Of a DNA stretch of 64,000 nt, positions 34,123 through 43,985 are shown piece after piece. The position numbers and the translations under genes are program-made. Under the pieces are notes generated by a model, which was given only the letters and a program-made list of their open reading frames with translations, was not told the origin of the DNA and ran no database searches. Source of the stretch: Geotrypetes seraphini (lineage: Eukaryota > Chordata > Amphibia > Gymnophiona > Dermophiidae); the NCBI RefSeq assembly GCF_902459505.1, contig NC_047100.1, positions 31,124,469-31,188,468 of the forward strand, in the 5' to 3' direction. How positions within the stretch are numbered: position 1 is the stretch's first letter; the number at the start of each line of letters is the position of its first letter.

Positions 34123-34565
34123 AAAAACACAGATATGAACTAAATACATGACTATAAAGTGCTTCTGTGACCCCACATGGTTCGGGCTTCGACCTCCAAC
34201 AGGAAGCCTGCCTCGGGGGGGGGGGGGGGGGTGAAGTAGTCAATCCAGTAGATGGCGCTGTAGTACTTAGAGCACTGGTTCTCAACCCAGCCAGTTGAGT
34301 TTTCAGGATATCCCTAATGAATATGCATGAGAAGAGGAGACAGGCATGCAAATCCGTCTCATGCATATTCATTAGGGATATCCTGAAAACCCAACTGGCT
34401 GGGTTGAGAACCAGTGCTCTAAGTACTACAGCGCCATCTACTGGATTGACTACTTCACCCCCCCCCCCCCCCCGAGGCAGGCTTCCTGTTGGAGGTCGAA
34501 GCCCGGACCATGTGGGGTCACAGAAGCACTTTATAGTCATGTATTTAGTTCATATCTGTGTTTTT
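34123..34565. repeat. 443-bp near-perfect palindrome around a hAT MITE
   Basis: 34123-34272 and 34417-34565 are inverted copies, including a G18 run on one side and a C run on the other. The centre is a palindromic MITE. Confidence 0.95.
34273..34416. mobile_element. Palindromic hAT MITE at the second palindrome centre
   Basis: CACTGGTTCTCAACC...GGTTGAGAACCAGTG with the usual aatatgcatgag core. Confidence 0.9.
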
Positions 34566-34699
34566 CACCCCTGAAGCTCCCACTTGGTGCCTCTTTTGCC
34601 TTCTTTGACCTTGTGTCTGTGGCTCTCACTGACGTGAGCCCAGAGTTTGAACAGAATGCTCTGCCCCTGTTGTTGGGAGTTTTGGGGTCGATTTGGCAA

Positions 34700-35060
34700 T
34701 GAATAACCCGTATGTACTCGAATAGAAACCGGGATTTATGTGTGTGGGGGGGTCCCGGTTTCTATTGGAGCCGACGCCCCCGCTTCCTACCTCATGTGCC
34801 GCTCCCCGGTGGACCTTGGCCACTTCCCGCCCCGCTTGTTGAGCAGGTGCCGCGCGCTCATTCCTTCAGCCGCGGAGCAGCGCGAGCAGGAGCACCGCCG
34901 CGGATTTGGCGCCGCCGAGCGGCTTCCTAACTGGCTCCCGCGAATTCTCGCGAGGCAGCCGCTCCTCCGCGCCAAATCCCTCGCGCTCCTGCTCGCGCTG
35001 CTCAGCGAACGTGCGCGCGCCAGCGGTTCCCTCCTCCCCCCCCCCCCCCCACTTCCCTTT
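34700..35060. mobile_element. GC-rich foldback element
   Basis: Starts near ccgtatgtactcgaatagaa. The arms gagcagcgcgagcaggagc (34873) and gctcctgctcgcgctgctc (34986) pair. CpG-rich, but the structure is that of a repeat. Confidence 0.65.
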
Positions 35061-35216
35061 GCTCTTGGCCTAAGCTCAACTGTCCAGTCATGAATTGCAC
35101 TTCTTTTCCTTACCAACCAGTGCAATGTTCGAATCAAGCCAGATCCAACCTTTTAAACATTGAACTTGGGAACCTGCATTAATACTACACTTGTACTGTT
35201 TCCCTGTGCTCTAGAG

Positions 35217-35412
35217 CAGTGGTTCCCAACTCTGTCCTGGAGGAACACCAGGCCAATTGGGTTTTCAGGCTAGCCCTAATGAATATGCATGAAGCAAATT
35301 TGCATGCCTATAACTTCCATCATATGCAAATCTCTCTCATGCATATTCATTAGGGCTAGCCTGAAAACCCGATTGGCCTGGTGGTCCTCTAGGACAGGGT
35401 TGGGAATCACTG
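35217..35412. mobile_element. Palindromic hAT MITE, array copy 1
   Basis: CAGTGGTTCCCAAC...AATCACTG, with CTCTAGAG on both sides. Confidence 0.92.
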
Positions 35413-35420
35413 CTCTAGAG

Positions 35421-35616
35421 CAGTGGTTCCCAACCCTGTCCTGGAGGAACACCAGGCCAATTGGGTTTTCAGGCTAGCCCTAATGAATATGCATGAAGCA
35501 AATTTGCATGCCTATCACTTCCATCATATGCAAATCTCTCTCATGCATATTCATTAGGGCTAGCCTGAAAACCCGATTGGCCTGGTGTTCCTCCAGGACA
35601 GGGTTGGGAATCACTG
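35421..35616. mobile_element. Palindromic hAT MITE, array copy 2
   Basis: Almost identical to copy 1, sharing CTCTAGAG at 35413-35420 and 35617-35624. Confidence 0.92.
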
Positions 35617-35624
35617 CTCTAGAG

Positions 35625-35819
35625 CAGTTGGTTCCCAACCCTGTCCTGGGGGACCTTCAGCCAGTCGGGTTTTCAAGATATCCCTAATGAATATGCATGA
35701 GAGAGATTTGCATGCCTGTCACTTCCATCATATGCAAATCTCTTTTGTGCATATTCATGAGAGATATCTTGAAAACCCGACTGGCTGGAGGTCCCCCAGG
35801 ACAGGGTTGACAACCACTG
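35625..35819. mobile_element. Palindromic hAT MITE, array copy 3
   Basis: A more diverged copy (gatatccc where 1 and 2 have gctagccc). The following acttgtactgtttcc repeats the sequence before copy 1. Confidence 0.9.
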
Positions 35820-35852
35820 ACTTGTACTGTTTCCTTGTGCTCTAGTCTAGAG

Positions 35853-36039
35853 CAGTTGGTTCCCAACCCTGTCCTGGAGGACCACCAGGCCAGTCGGGTT
35901 TTTGGGACAACCCTCATGAATATGCATTTGCATGCCTGTCACCTCCATTATATGCAAATCTCTCTCATGCATATTCATTAGGGCGATCTTGAAAACCCAA
36001 CTGGTCTAGGGTCCTCCAAGACAGGGTTGGGAATCACTG
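35853..36039. mobile_element. Palindromic hAT MITE, array copy 4
   Basis: Preceded by a second copy of acttgtactgtttccttgtg and ctctag. The right flank is ctcttgct. Confidence 0.88.
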
Positions 36040-36124
36040 CTCTTGCTAATTCTGTCATCATAGAATCCCTAGAATTTGTGTATTTTACATAGACATTTCC
36101 TTCTTGAAATATCATTTGAAATAT

Positions 36125-36547
36125 GTTATTAGCGGGGGGTGGGGGGGGGAGGGAGAGGTGGGGCTCAAAAGTTTTCAGCACAAGCCAGAACAGAATGACG
36201 TGGATACGGTCCAATCAATGATTTTAAACCAGTGATTCCCAACCCTGTCCTGGAGGACCACCAGGCCAATCGGGTTTTCAGGCTAGCCCTAATGAATATG
36301 CTTGAGAGAGATTTGCATATGATGGAAGTGATAGGCATGCAAATTTGCTTCATGCATATTCATTAGGGCTAGCCTGAAAACCCAATCGGCCTGGTGTTCC
36401 TCCAGGACAGGGTTGGGAACCACTGTCTTAAACAATGTCAAAAATATCAAGTTTCATTTCTGCAAATTGGCTCTTAACGAAATAAAATAATCCTCAGCAG
36501 TGAGGAAGTTGGTTGGTTGGGTTGAGAACTTTTCAGCATCCCCCTCA
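36125..36547. mobile_element. Mariner-type fragment split by a hAT MITE
   Basis: Left gctcaaaagttttcagcac, right ggttgagaacttttcagcatccccc. The palindromic hAT is nested inside. Confidence 0.7.
36230..36425. mobile_element. Palindromic hAT MITE with 8-bp target duplication
   Basis: CAGTGATTCCC...GGAACCACTG flanked by ttttaaac and tcttaaac (7 of 8). Confidence 0.92.
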
Positions 36548-36720
36548 TACCTTTCCAGAAGCGAAATATCGAGTCTAGCAGGGATCCTATGAATTCCAGT
36601 TGACATATAGTGCATCTTATTTATCATATCTAGAAGTGCACTAGAGTAAGTGACATGTTGAGAATGATAGGCCAAGTGGCTTCCATGGTTTATGAGCTCC
36701 CATAGAATACTTCAATTTGA

Positions 36721-37066
36721 GGGAAGGGATAAAATGCGGTCCTCGCAGATCTAAAACCGCACGTCCTTAAAAATCGGAGGTCCGTGCTCTTTTTTCTCTG
36801 CCTCCAACAGACCTCGATGACAATTTAGCTCTGACGGATCCTAATGTTTTTCCCTCCCTATGTTGAGACTAGCGGCAAACTTTGCCCTGAGGTCTGTGCC
36901 AATTTTAGTCTCAGCATAGGGAGGGAAAAGTATTAGGATCCGTCAGCGCTAAAATGTCATAGAGGTCTGTTAGAGGCAGAGAAAAAAGAGCACGGACCTC
37001 AGATTTTTAAGGACGTGCGGTTTTAGATCCATGCGGTCCATGTTTTACCCCTTCCCGTTAATGGAA
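36721..37066. mobile_element. Snapback MITE with long inverted arms
   Basis: gggaagggataaaatgcggt at the left and its complement at the right. The arms of about 150 bases each include gaggtccgtgctcttttttc. Confidence 0.88.
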
Positions 37067-37460
37067 TCTATCAACCCAGTGGTCACAGGTCCCTTGGAGC
37101 CTTTGGGATATCATTTCCGCCTTTTAACTTTTTGGCTCCATTTTTATGGAATAACTTATTTCTTCATCTACTGTACATTCAGAATCTTCTTATAAACAAT
37201 TCTAAAAGGGTTAATTCATACTTGTTTTTCCAAGCCTTCCATTTACCTGCAGTACACATATTATGAATTGGTCAGCTGCCCCATGGCTACTGGTGGAAGT
37301 ATTACAGAGAGCAGCGATTTCATGATTAGGTTTATTCTCGGTATAATGGAGGTCAATGTATGTTATGAGTGCCTATCTGCTTTCCCATCTTAATTCTAGG
37401 TCCTTTCAACACTTATAAAACTTTTTTTTTATTGTACTGTACATCGCTGTGATTTATTTT
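37067..37460 (+). mobile_element. L2-like LINE 3' end
   Basis: Degraded frames of LINE C-terminal type (GPLEPLGYHFRLLTFWLHF) and a tail with tgtactgtacatcgctgtg. Confidence 0.5.
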
Positions 37461-37838
37461 ACAAAAAAAGAACAGGTTTGGGAACTCAGGGCTCTAGGCA
37501 TACTGGCCTTCCTATAGAAGCTCATATATTTCAAGTTTTATAACAGAATATATGTAATTCTTTGAGATAATGAAACTAGCTGAATGGGTCTTTTTTTTTT
37601 TAATTATTAAGCCTCTCCGCTGGGTGGGCACGACAATGTCTGTTAAAAATCATGCCTATGAAACCTCTTGATATATGGGAATAGAACCAGCTGCCCTGTG
37701 ATACTTGTGCTTGTTTCTGATAAATATACTGGTAGAGATTCAGTGCTTTGAAAGCCATGGAGCAAATGTCCACTAAGAGTAAAGTCACAGATATACAGTA
37801 TATTCAATGCTCTTTTGATCATGGTGCAAAATGCTACA
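37461..37838. other. No assigned feature
   Basis: Nothing recognised. Confidence 0.45.
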
Positions 37839-38362
37839 TCCAGATTGCTCACAGGAACATCAAAATATGCCTATATTACACCTTGTCTTCAGCAATTGCA
37901 CTGACTGCCAGTGGTTTTTAGAGTCCTGTGCAATAAAAGACTGTGATGATTTATCATCAATTTTTGTATGGTACAATTCCAGAGTATTTCAAGAGTAGGA
38001 CGACCATTCACCAGCCCAAAAGAGTGTAATGTTTAGAAAATTCTGCTCTGCTACAGGCTATGTAGAGACCAGTGCAATGAATGACCTTTTGTTGTGCTGG
38101 AGTGAAATTATGGAATTCAATGGTAGGGCAGTTAAGAAAAATGTGCCAAAAGAGTAACTTTCAGAAAACTCCTCAAAACACAATTGTTTGTTAACGCTTT
38201 CTTATAGGCTCTGATTTGTTCTGATTGAGGATTGGCTGTGTAATGTAGATTTTGATGATTTTTCCCTCTTTTGTACTGTTCTAAAGTATTATGTATGTGG
38301 ATATACTGCAAACCACCTAGGAATTAGACGGTATAGAAATTTAAAAAATAAATAAATATTGG
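37839..38362 (+). mobile_element. L2-like LINE 3' part
   Basis: Matches the copy at 12300 (ttatcatcaatttttgtatggtacaatt; gtgaaattatggaattcaat). Old, with several stops. It ends just beyond the PPARG polyadenylation region. Confidence 0.8.
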
Positions 38363-38482
38363 CTGAAGGAATTTGAGTAAATTTTAACTGCTCAGTGAAC
38401 ATACAGTACAGTGAAAAATCTGAATTCTGAAGAAAGCTCAAAAATACTAGCACATTTTTTTTTTTTTATAATATAGACAACT

Positions 38483-38488
38483 TTTAAT
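38483..38488 (-). promoter_or_regulatory. PPARG polyadenylation signal ATTAAA
   Basis: ATTAAA on the minus strand lies within the conserved AU-rich 3'UTR end (ACTTTTAATATTAAA). The human gene has the same sequence at the corresponding place, as I recall. An A-rich stretch follows about 20 bases downstream. There is no nearer AATAAA within the first 100 bases after the stop. Confidence 0.6.
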
Positions 38489-38764
38489 ATTAAAAGTAAA
38501 TTGTAAATGTATCTTTATAAACAATATACATAAAATAGACCTATTATTGTAAAGCTCTCTTTTCTCTGAAGGTATTTCACAGTAATGGTTTAAGGCACAT
38601 ATAAGGGGCAATTCTATAAGTGGGTACCTGCATTTACGTGCCATTATGCCATGCAGTAAGATCATATTGTATAACCACTTCTAGGCACCCAGGTTCCATT
38701 ACAGAGTGCTAGGGAACTGCATATTGGCCTGCCTTACATTTACAGTATTGTGTAAATGGCAGCG

Positions 38765-39570
38765 ACACCCATGTCCTACCCATCCTCTGGTCGCCGCATC
38801 TCAAAAAAGATATAGCGGAATTAGAAAATGCTAAAAGGTTTGGGACGACTTCCCTATGAGGAAAGCCTAAAGCGGCTAGGACTCTTCAGCTTGGAGAAGA
38901 GATGGTTCAGGGGCGATATGAGAGAGGTTTACAAAATACTGAGTGGAGTGGAAAGGGTAGATGCGAATTGGTTGTTCACTCTTTCCAAAATTACTAGGGC
39001 TAGGAGGCATACAATGAAGCTACTAAGTAGTAGATTAAAAACAAACCAGAGAAAATATTTCTTCAGACGGCATGTAATTAAACTCTGGAATTCGTTCCTG
39101 GAGAATGTGGTGAAATCAGTTAGCCTGGCGGTGTTTAAAAAAGGCATGGATAATTTCCTAAAAGAAGTCCATTGGCCATTATTGAGATGGCTTGGGGAAA
39201 TCCACTGCTTATTCCTAGGAAAAGCAGCATAAAATCTGTTTTATTTATTTATTAAATTGTCTATACTGTTCTCCCTGGAGAGCTCAGAATTTTTACATGA
39301 ATTTATTCAGGTGCTGAAGCATTTTTCCCTGTCTGTCCTGATGGGCTCACAATCTATCTAACTTACCTGGGGCAATGGGGGGATTAAGTGACTTGCCCAG
39401 GGTCTCAAGGAGCAGTGTGGGATTTGAAACCACAACCCCAGGGTGCCGAGGCTGTAGCTTTAACCACTGCACCACTGGGTTAGCTACTATTTGAAACAGG
39501 ATTCTGGACTTGCTAGACTTTCGGTCTGTTCCAGTAAGGCAATTCTTATGTTCTTATGAACGAGCCCTCC
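38765..39570 (+). mobile_element. CR1-D LINE 3' part
   Basis: A frame (38828-39232) reads LKRLGLFSLEKRWFRGDMRE, LKTNQRKYFFRRHVIKLWNS and VFKKGMDNFLKE. The tail gttccagtaaggcaattctt resumes after the nested SINE and ends ttatgttcttatg. Confidence 0.9.
39236..39478 (-). mobile_element. tRNA-derived SINE with CORE-like middle
   Basis: The minus strand starts gtggtgcagtggttaaagct (A box), has ggtttcaaatccc (B box), then ctgggcaagtcacttaat as in CORE-SINEs, and a LINE-like 3' tail ending in aataaataaataaaa. Confidence 0.85.
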
Positions 39571-39598
39571 TTGTATTTATCTCACTTTATATACGTAG

Positions 39599-40283
39599 CA
39601 ATTATATAAAGCAACTAGTGTGCATTTTATTCTTTTTCTTTCCTGCTGAGGGTGTGACATATTTATAACAATATAGAAAAACAGCCTTAAAGACTCCCAA
39701 ATGAACTCTGCTTTTCTGGAGCACCAAAACCTATCACTGGCTGGTGTTGCCGTAAAAAAAAACAGCACAACTGAAAACCCACTTTCTTGTAAGGAAAAGA
39801 ACGGAGAGCTGTTAAAAAACTGGCAGCACTAGTTAAGCCGTTTATCAAAAGCAGTCAGGAAAGCAAAATGATATGCAAGAAAGGGCTCTCTAATGTAGAA
39901 AATGCAGGGATATCCAAAAACAAAAACCCCCCAAAAGAGAAGACTCGTCTTTATAGAAAAACCCAAACTAAGGGGTCATTTTAATAAGGGCACGCTAAAA
40001 CGGTTAACGCACCTTAGTAAAAGGACTCCTAAGCAAAATCGTAGAACTTATCTTAAATATAAGTAGGGAGTCTTTGTGTTCCTGCTTCACAGAGCCTCTT
40101 GGCTCCACACTGCAAGCCTTCTTCCTGCTTCAGAAAATCTCTTCGTAGTTTTCGGTGCTCCAGAAAAGCAGAGTTCATTTGGGAGTCTTTAAGGCTGTTT
40201 TTCCTATATTGTTATAAATACATGTCACACCCTCAGCAGGAAAGGAAAATAATAAAATACACACTAATTGCATTATATAACTG
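39599..40283. mobile_element. Long-TIR element, full copy
   Basis: Arms of about 150 bases: caattatataaagcaactag at the left is inverted at 40264-40283. Both carry cctgctgagggtgtgacat. No open frame. A second copy lies at 57159. Confidence 0.88.
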
Positions 40284-40323
40284 CCAGGTGAAGTGTTCTC
40301 CCTCATTCTTTATATATACGTTA

Positions 40324-40662
40324 CAGTATAGCACTCAGGCGCCCATCTGGCACTTTTCCAAATTCGGGGTCCCGGTCATTTGCAGTATTTTCTGACTGCG
40401 AATGACTGGGCAGGAGAGGGCAGCCTAAAGTGTACTAAAGTCGGGCCTCACCAATCAGGAGCTGCGTGTCAAAGCAGCTCCTGATTGATGAGGCCCGACT
40501 TTAATACAGGAAGAGGCGGTCGGAGCATACAGTGAGTGATTTCCTTTCACTCACCAGCGCTCCGGCTGCCCTCTCCTGTCTCCCCTGCTAAAAACCGTCT
40601 TTGTGGTTTTTCAACATTCACGGGTTTCTGGAACGGAACCCCGTGAATATTGGGGAGTACTG
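40324..40662. mobile_element. Tigger-type MITE in the PPARG 3'UTR gap
   Basis: CAGTATAGCACTC...GGGGAGTACTG flanked by TA. Shares the interior hairpin gaggcccgactttaatacag with 26277-26619. Confidence 0.82.
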
Positions 40663-40860
40663 TATACACTTACATAAGTAAGTGCTAAAATTTTATGCAC
40701 TTATGTTTGCGGGGGAATGGGGAGAGAAGGTGCAAACGCAGGGACCTTGATTACAGAATTGCCCTTTTCATGTTCTCCCTCATAGATATAGTGCAATTTA
40801 AAGATCGTACATTACGTCAGAGCAAGCGATCTTTGCGTTTCATTCTGTGGTTTTGGTTTC

Positions 40861-41108
40861 TCAGTATAAGTCCTTATAAATTTCTTGAAGGAGTGGATGA
40901 AGGCTCATTTCTGTCTCTGTTTTCTTGATCACTTGCAAGAGCTGCACATGCTCTGTGACTATCTGTCTGAGGTCCGTCATTTTCTGCAGCACTTTGGCAA
41001 ACAGCTGGGAGGACTCGGGGTGGTTAAGCTTCAGCTGGAATTCCAGAGCCTGCAGAACACTGCCTTGTAGGTCCTCGATGGGCTTCACATTTAATAAACC
41101 AGGGCGAT
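40861..41108 (-). CDS. PPARG: PPARG, terminal coding exon with stop codon
   Basis: The exon starts after an acceptor (ctgtcaacag) at 41109 and restores the split codon to Asp, giving [15 protein letters not shown] across the junction. It encodes the last part of the ligand-binding domain: helices 8-12, including [19 protein letters not shown] and the C-terminal activation helix [13 protein letters not shown] followed by TGA at 40863-40861. The His and Tyr equivalent to human PPARG1 H449 and Y473, which contact the ligand carboxylate, are both present. The 248-base coding length matches the human exon as I remember it. No frameshift or stop interrupts either exon, so the gene looks functional. 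The 3'UTR follows on the same strand. Confidence 0.97.
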
Positions 41109-41801
41109 CTGTTGACAGTAGGAGACATAGATTACCTGACTGAGCTTAGAACACCGAGTCCACCCAGGCACTTCATAATAGAAATATGCAAAAAATACAA
41201 TAAAAATGAATCTTAACTATTAAGGGTGGTAGTTGCTGATGCATCAAGGGGATAACAAATGATATTTGCCTCTTAATATGCATTATTTAACAAAACCCAT
41301 GTTATTTTATGGTGCTGATGTAAAGCCATCAAATACTGTATATGCAAAAACCTGATTATCATGTAAATCAAATAATGTAGCTTGTGTTGAATTTTGCAAG
41401 CTGTGTTATTTAAGGAAAAATAATGCCAGGTCATAGCTGATGTTATTTTTCCTGCCGTTAACATCTGGTCTGATGCTCCCAGGGATGTTCTTCTTCTTAA
41501 AGGGGCCATCACAGTTACATAGAGGCAAGGTCTGGGGTTCCCAGGTCCCCCATTCTTTCTCCCCAAAGATACATTACGCATCCCTAGTTCTAGCTCCTCC
41601 CCTACTTCCTGTAGGCCGCTCTATAGGCCTCCCTATAAAGGTCCTGACATCCCCTCATGGGCAATCTCTGGAGGGAGTTTTATTGTAAGGCAAGGACCTT
41701 TCTTCTTCTACTGCTCTTCCTTATAGGAAGGAGTTACTGTAAAAGTGGTCAAAACTTACCCTGGGTTTTTCTAAGTGGCGCTAGAGGTTTTAAGCATGGG
41801 C
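41109..41801. other. Intron sequence, nothing recognised
   Basis: Apart from the splice acceptor context, no repeat or exon was identified. Confidence 0.5.
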
Positions 41802-41922
41802 TAGGTTACCAGACATCCAGATGCCCTCCTGCCTGACAAGAGCAGGGAGCAGGATTGGGGCGTAATTGGGCAGGGATGGGTGGGCCTGGAGGGCGGGTCA
41901 AACGTAACATCTGGTAACCCTA
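41802..41922. mobile_element. Short hAT MITE with perfect target duplication
   Basis: TAGGTTACCAGACATCC...CATCTGGTAACCCTA flanked by GCATGGGC on both sides. Confidence 0.93.
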
Positions 41923-42655
41923 GCATGGGCCAGTGAGGTAAATGCTCTGATGCTCCTAGGAATCCTATGAGTGTTGGAGCATTTACCTCGGTAGCCTGCG
42001 CTAAAAACCTTTTGTGTCGTTTAGTAGAAGATTAATGTTAGAAGTATATTATTTTATTCTGAATTCACAGAGTTAATAGATTAGAAGAACACTGGTGTTG
42101 AAAGAGTTAGGTCGCCGGATCTGGGATTGTCTTTCCATATCTATTTACTATTCCTCTTGTTAATATTTAACCAGGTTAATTGTTGTGGTGTGTTTTCTTC
42201 ATAAAAACATGGGTGACACTGTAAAGCAGTGAGACTGAAGAGAAACTTCCTCCTCTCTTGTCCCTATCTGACCTTTCTCACCCCCATTTTTAAGAAGAAA
42301 AGAATATTCATCCCCCCTGCACCTCCTCCTCCATCCTCCCCTGGGCCTCCCGCTCCTTCCGCACCACATTCATCGCCCTCTCTTCCCACCCCATCCCTCT
42401 TTAAATCTTTGCCAGCATGAGCAGCTTCTCCAGCCAGCTTTTTGTGCTGGTTTTCCCTCTGAAGTCACTTCCTGGCCCCGTGACCCGGAAGTAATTTCAG
42501 AAGGGAGCAGGCAAAGATTTTAAAGAGATATGGGGGTTGGGGAAGGAAGGGTTTGTGCGCGTCGTTGGAGGGGGGTGGAGAGGTACTGGTGCCCCCACCA
42601 AGATGGCACCCAGGGCGGTCTACCCCCACCCCCCTTACTATACCACTGTATATTG
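41923..42655. mobile_element. hAT right-end fragment and unassigned sequence
   Basis: The end ccccttactataccactg resembles the hAT at 10017. Inner tctttaaatctttgcc and ggcaaagattttaaaga pair. No left end was found, and 41923-42225 is unassigned. Confidence 0.45.
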
Positions 42656-43100
42656 GGTCAATCTAGTGGTCCATCTAACACGTATCTCTCTTCCTAGTGG
42701 CCAATACTGGTCACAAGTAACTGGCAAACATCCAAATTGTAGCATTGTTCCATGCTACCGATCCATGGCAACCATTGGCTTCCCCCATGTCTCTCTCAAT
42801 AGCAGACTATGAACTTTTCCTCCAGGAACTTGTCCAACACTTTTTTTTTTTTTTAAACCAACTATGTTATTTGCTGTTAGCACATCCTCTGGCAACTATG
42901 AGCATTGGAGCTTTAAGGGCCTTAATTATTCTCCGAGTGAAAAAGTATTTCCCTATAACTTCATCAAGTGTCCCCTAGTGTTTGTAATTTTTCATGGAGT
43001 AAAAAAAAAATCAATCCATTTGTACCTGTTCTACACCACTCAGGATTTTGTAGACTTCAATTAATGTATATCTTCCCCTCATTCATCTCTTTTCCCTACC
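42656..43100 (-). mobile_element. CR1-G LINE 3' end
   Basis: gggtcaatctagtggtccatct, ctccaggaacttgtcc and ttctccgagtgaaaaagtat are the reverse complement of CR1-G coding and tail sequence. Confidence 0.8.
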
Positions 43101-43294
43101 CTTTTTTAGTTTTGACTCTACAAGACTTGTTCTCTTATTTTCCTTATCTACCCTCTCATTTTTTTCAGACTTATCTGCTCTCTCTTGCTGTTCACTGTCT
43201 GCCCTCTTTTGTGTCACGCTTACAGAAGAAGTTGGGGGTGCGTAAGAATGCCTAAGGCTGGTGTGGGTGTGGCTTATGCCAGAAGTGGCCTTAG

Positions 43295-43405
43295 GCTCTC
43301 GAGTCAGAGTCGAGGAGTTGGAGACAATTTTGGGTACCAGTCAGAGTCGCGGGTACCAGACACTGACGAGTCGAAGGATTTATCTACCAATTGCATAGCC
43401 CTGGG
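43295..43405. mobile_element. gagtcggag MITE, third copy
   Basis: tcgaggagttggagacaattttgggtacc matches 33430-33450, ending ctaccaattgcatagccctg. Confidence 0.8.
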
Positions 43406-43424
43406 CTCCCCTAGGTGCTTCCAT

Positions 43425-43680
43425 AAGCGTGACACCAGCGCCTTAAATGTAGGCTTCTGAAGGCGCTGGTGTAAAAAAAAAAAAAAAAAAAGCAAAATTT
43501 GACAATCAGCGCCAGTTAGTGACTGACACGCTATCGGCGGCTGCTTCTTAGGCAAGCGGCAATTACAAAATTCCCCCCTTACTGCTATTCTGTAAACTGC
43601 TTCCCCGTTAGGCATGGTTTAGAGAATACGCTTAGGCCCTAAATTTAGGCACCAATATCGGCTCCGATTCTATACAGTGA
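43425..43680. mobile_element. Foldback MITE with A-tract
   Basis: cgtgacaccagcgccttaaatg pairs with tctgaaggcgctggtgt. It ends in ctccgattctatacag. Confidence 0.55.
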
Positions 43681-43684
43681 CTTT

Positions 43685-43985
43685 TCAGCAATGGCTCCAA
43701 CTTTCTGTAATTCTTTACCTGAAGCTTTATGTGGCAAGTCTTCTATGAAAAAAAATAAGATTGTTCTGGAGACTTTTAGTTAAGTGAAGACAATGTAGTG
43801 TTTGGATGATAATAAGTTATTTTACATCAATACTTTTTTTTTCCTCTCCTCTCTGCTTAATGCAATGTAATTTTCAAAATCTTTTTCTTTTTATAAATGT
43901 TGTAGTCATTGTAAAATGCTTAATTTGCCCTGATGGGTGATATCAGTTTTTTAAACTGTAAATCTATAAGACCCTTGTTTTATGT
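43685..43985 (+). mobile_element. L2-like LINE 3' end
   Basis: Encodes AMAPTFCNSLPEALCGK and ends KIVLETFS, with a short tail. Confidence 0.6.

Larger units (their letters stand above)
38609..40763. mobile_element. MITE with ggggcaattct ends interrupting the PPARG 3'UTR
   Basis: Left end aaggggcaattctataa and right end ttacagaattgccctttt are inverted partners. Their outer edges fall where the conserved UTR is split. All other repeats in the gap lie inside. Confidence 0.65.
38465..40860 (-). other. PPARG: PPARG 3' untranslated region, split by nested repeats
   Basis: Directly after the stop, 40800-40765 resembles the human PPARG 3'UTR stretch around TTGCACTAT...GAGGGA. The distal human-like part, from ACTGTGAAA through CTATTTTATG and TTGTTTATAAAGA to ACTTTTAATATTAAA, is found at 38586-38481. 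The two conserved parts are nearly adjacent in human, as I recall, but lie about 2.15 kb apart here. The gap is filled by an outer MITE with a CR1, a SINE, a long-TIR element and a Tigger MITE nested in it. Transcription must cross these repeats, or splice them out, to reach the conserved end. The human comparison is from memory. Confidence 0.8.

Noticed and set aside
34470-34530. Hammerhead-like motif in the arms of the second palindrome
   Set aside because: ccgaggca and cgaagccc resemble worn cores (CTGAGGA, GAAA) but both differ at required bases, so I did not list it.
34750-35040. CpG island or promoter
   Set aside because: The CpG-rich stretch is made of two long inverted arms and begins with a MITE-like end; no exon or transcript feature is near. 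A repeat explains it better.
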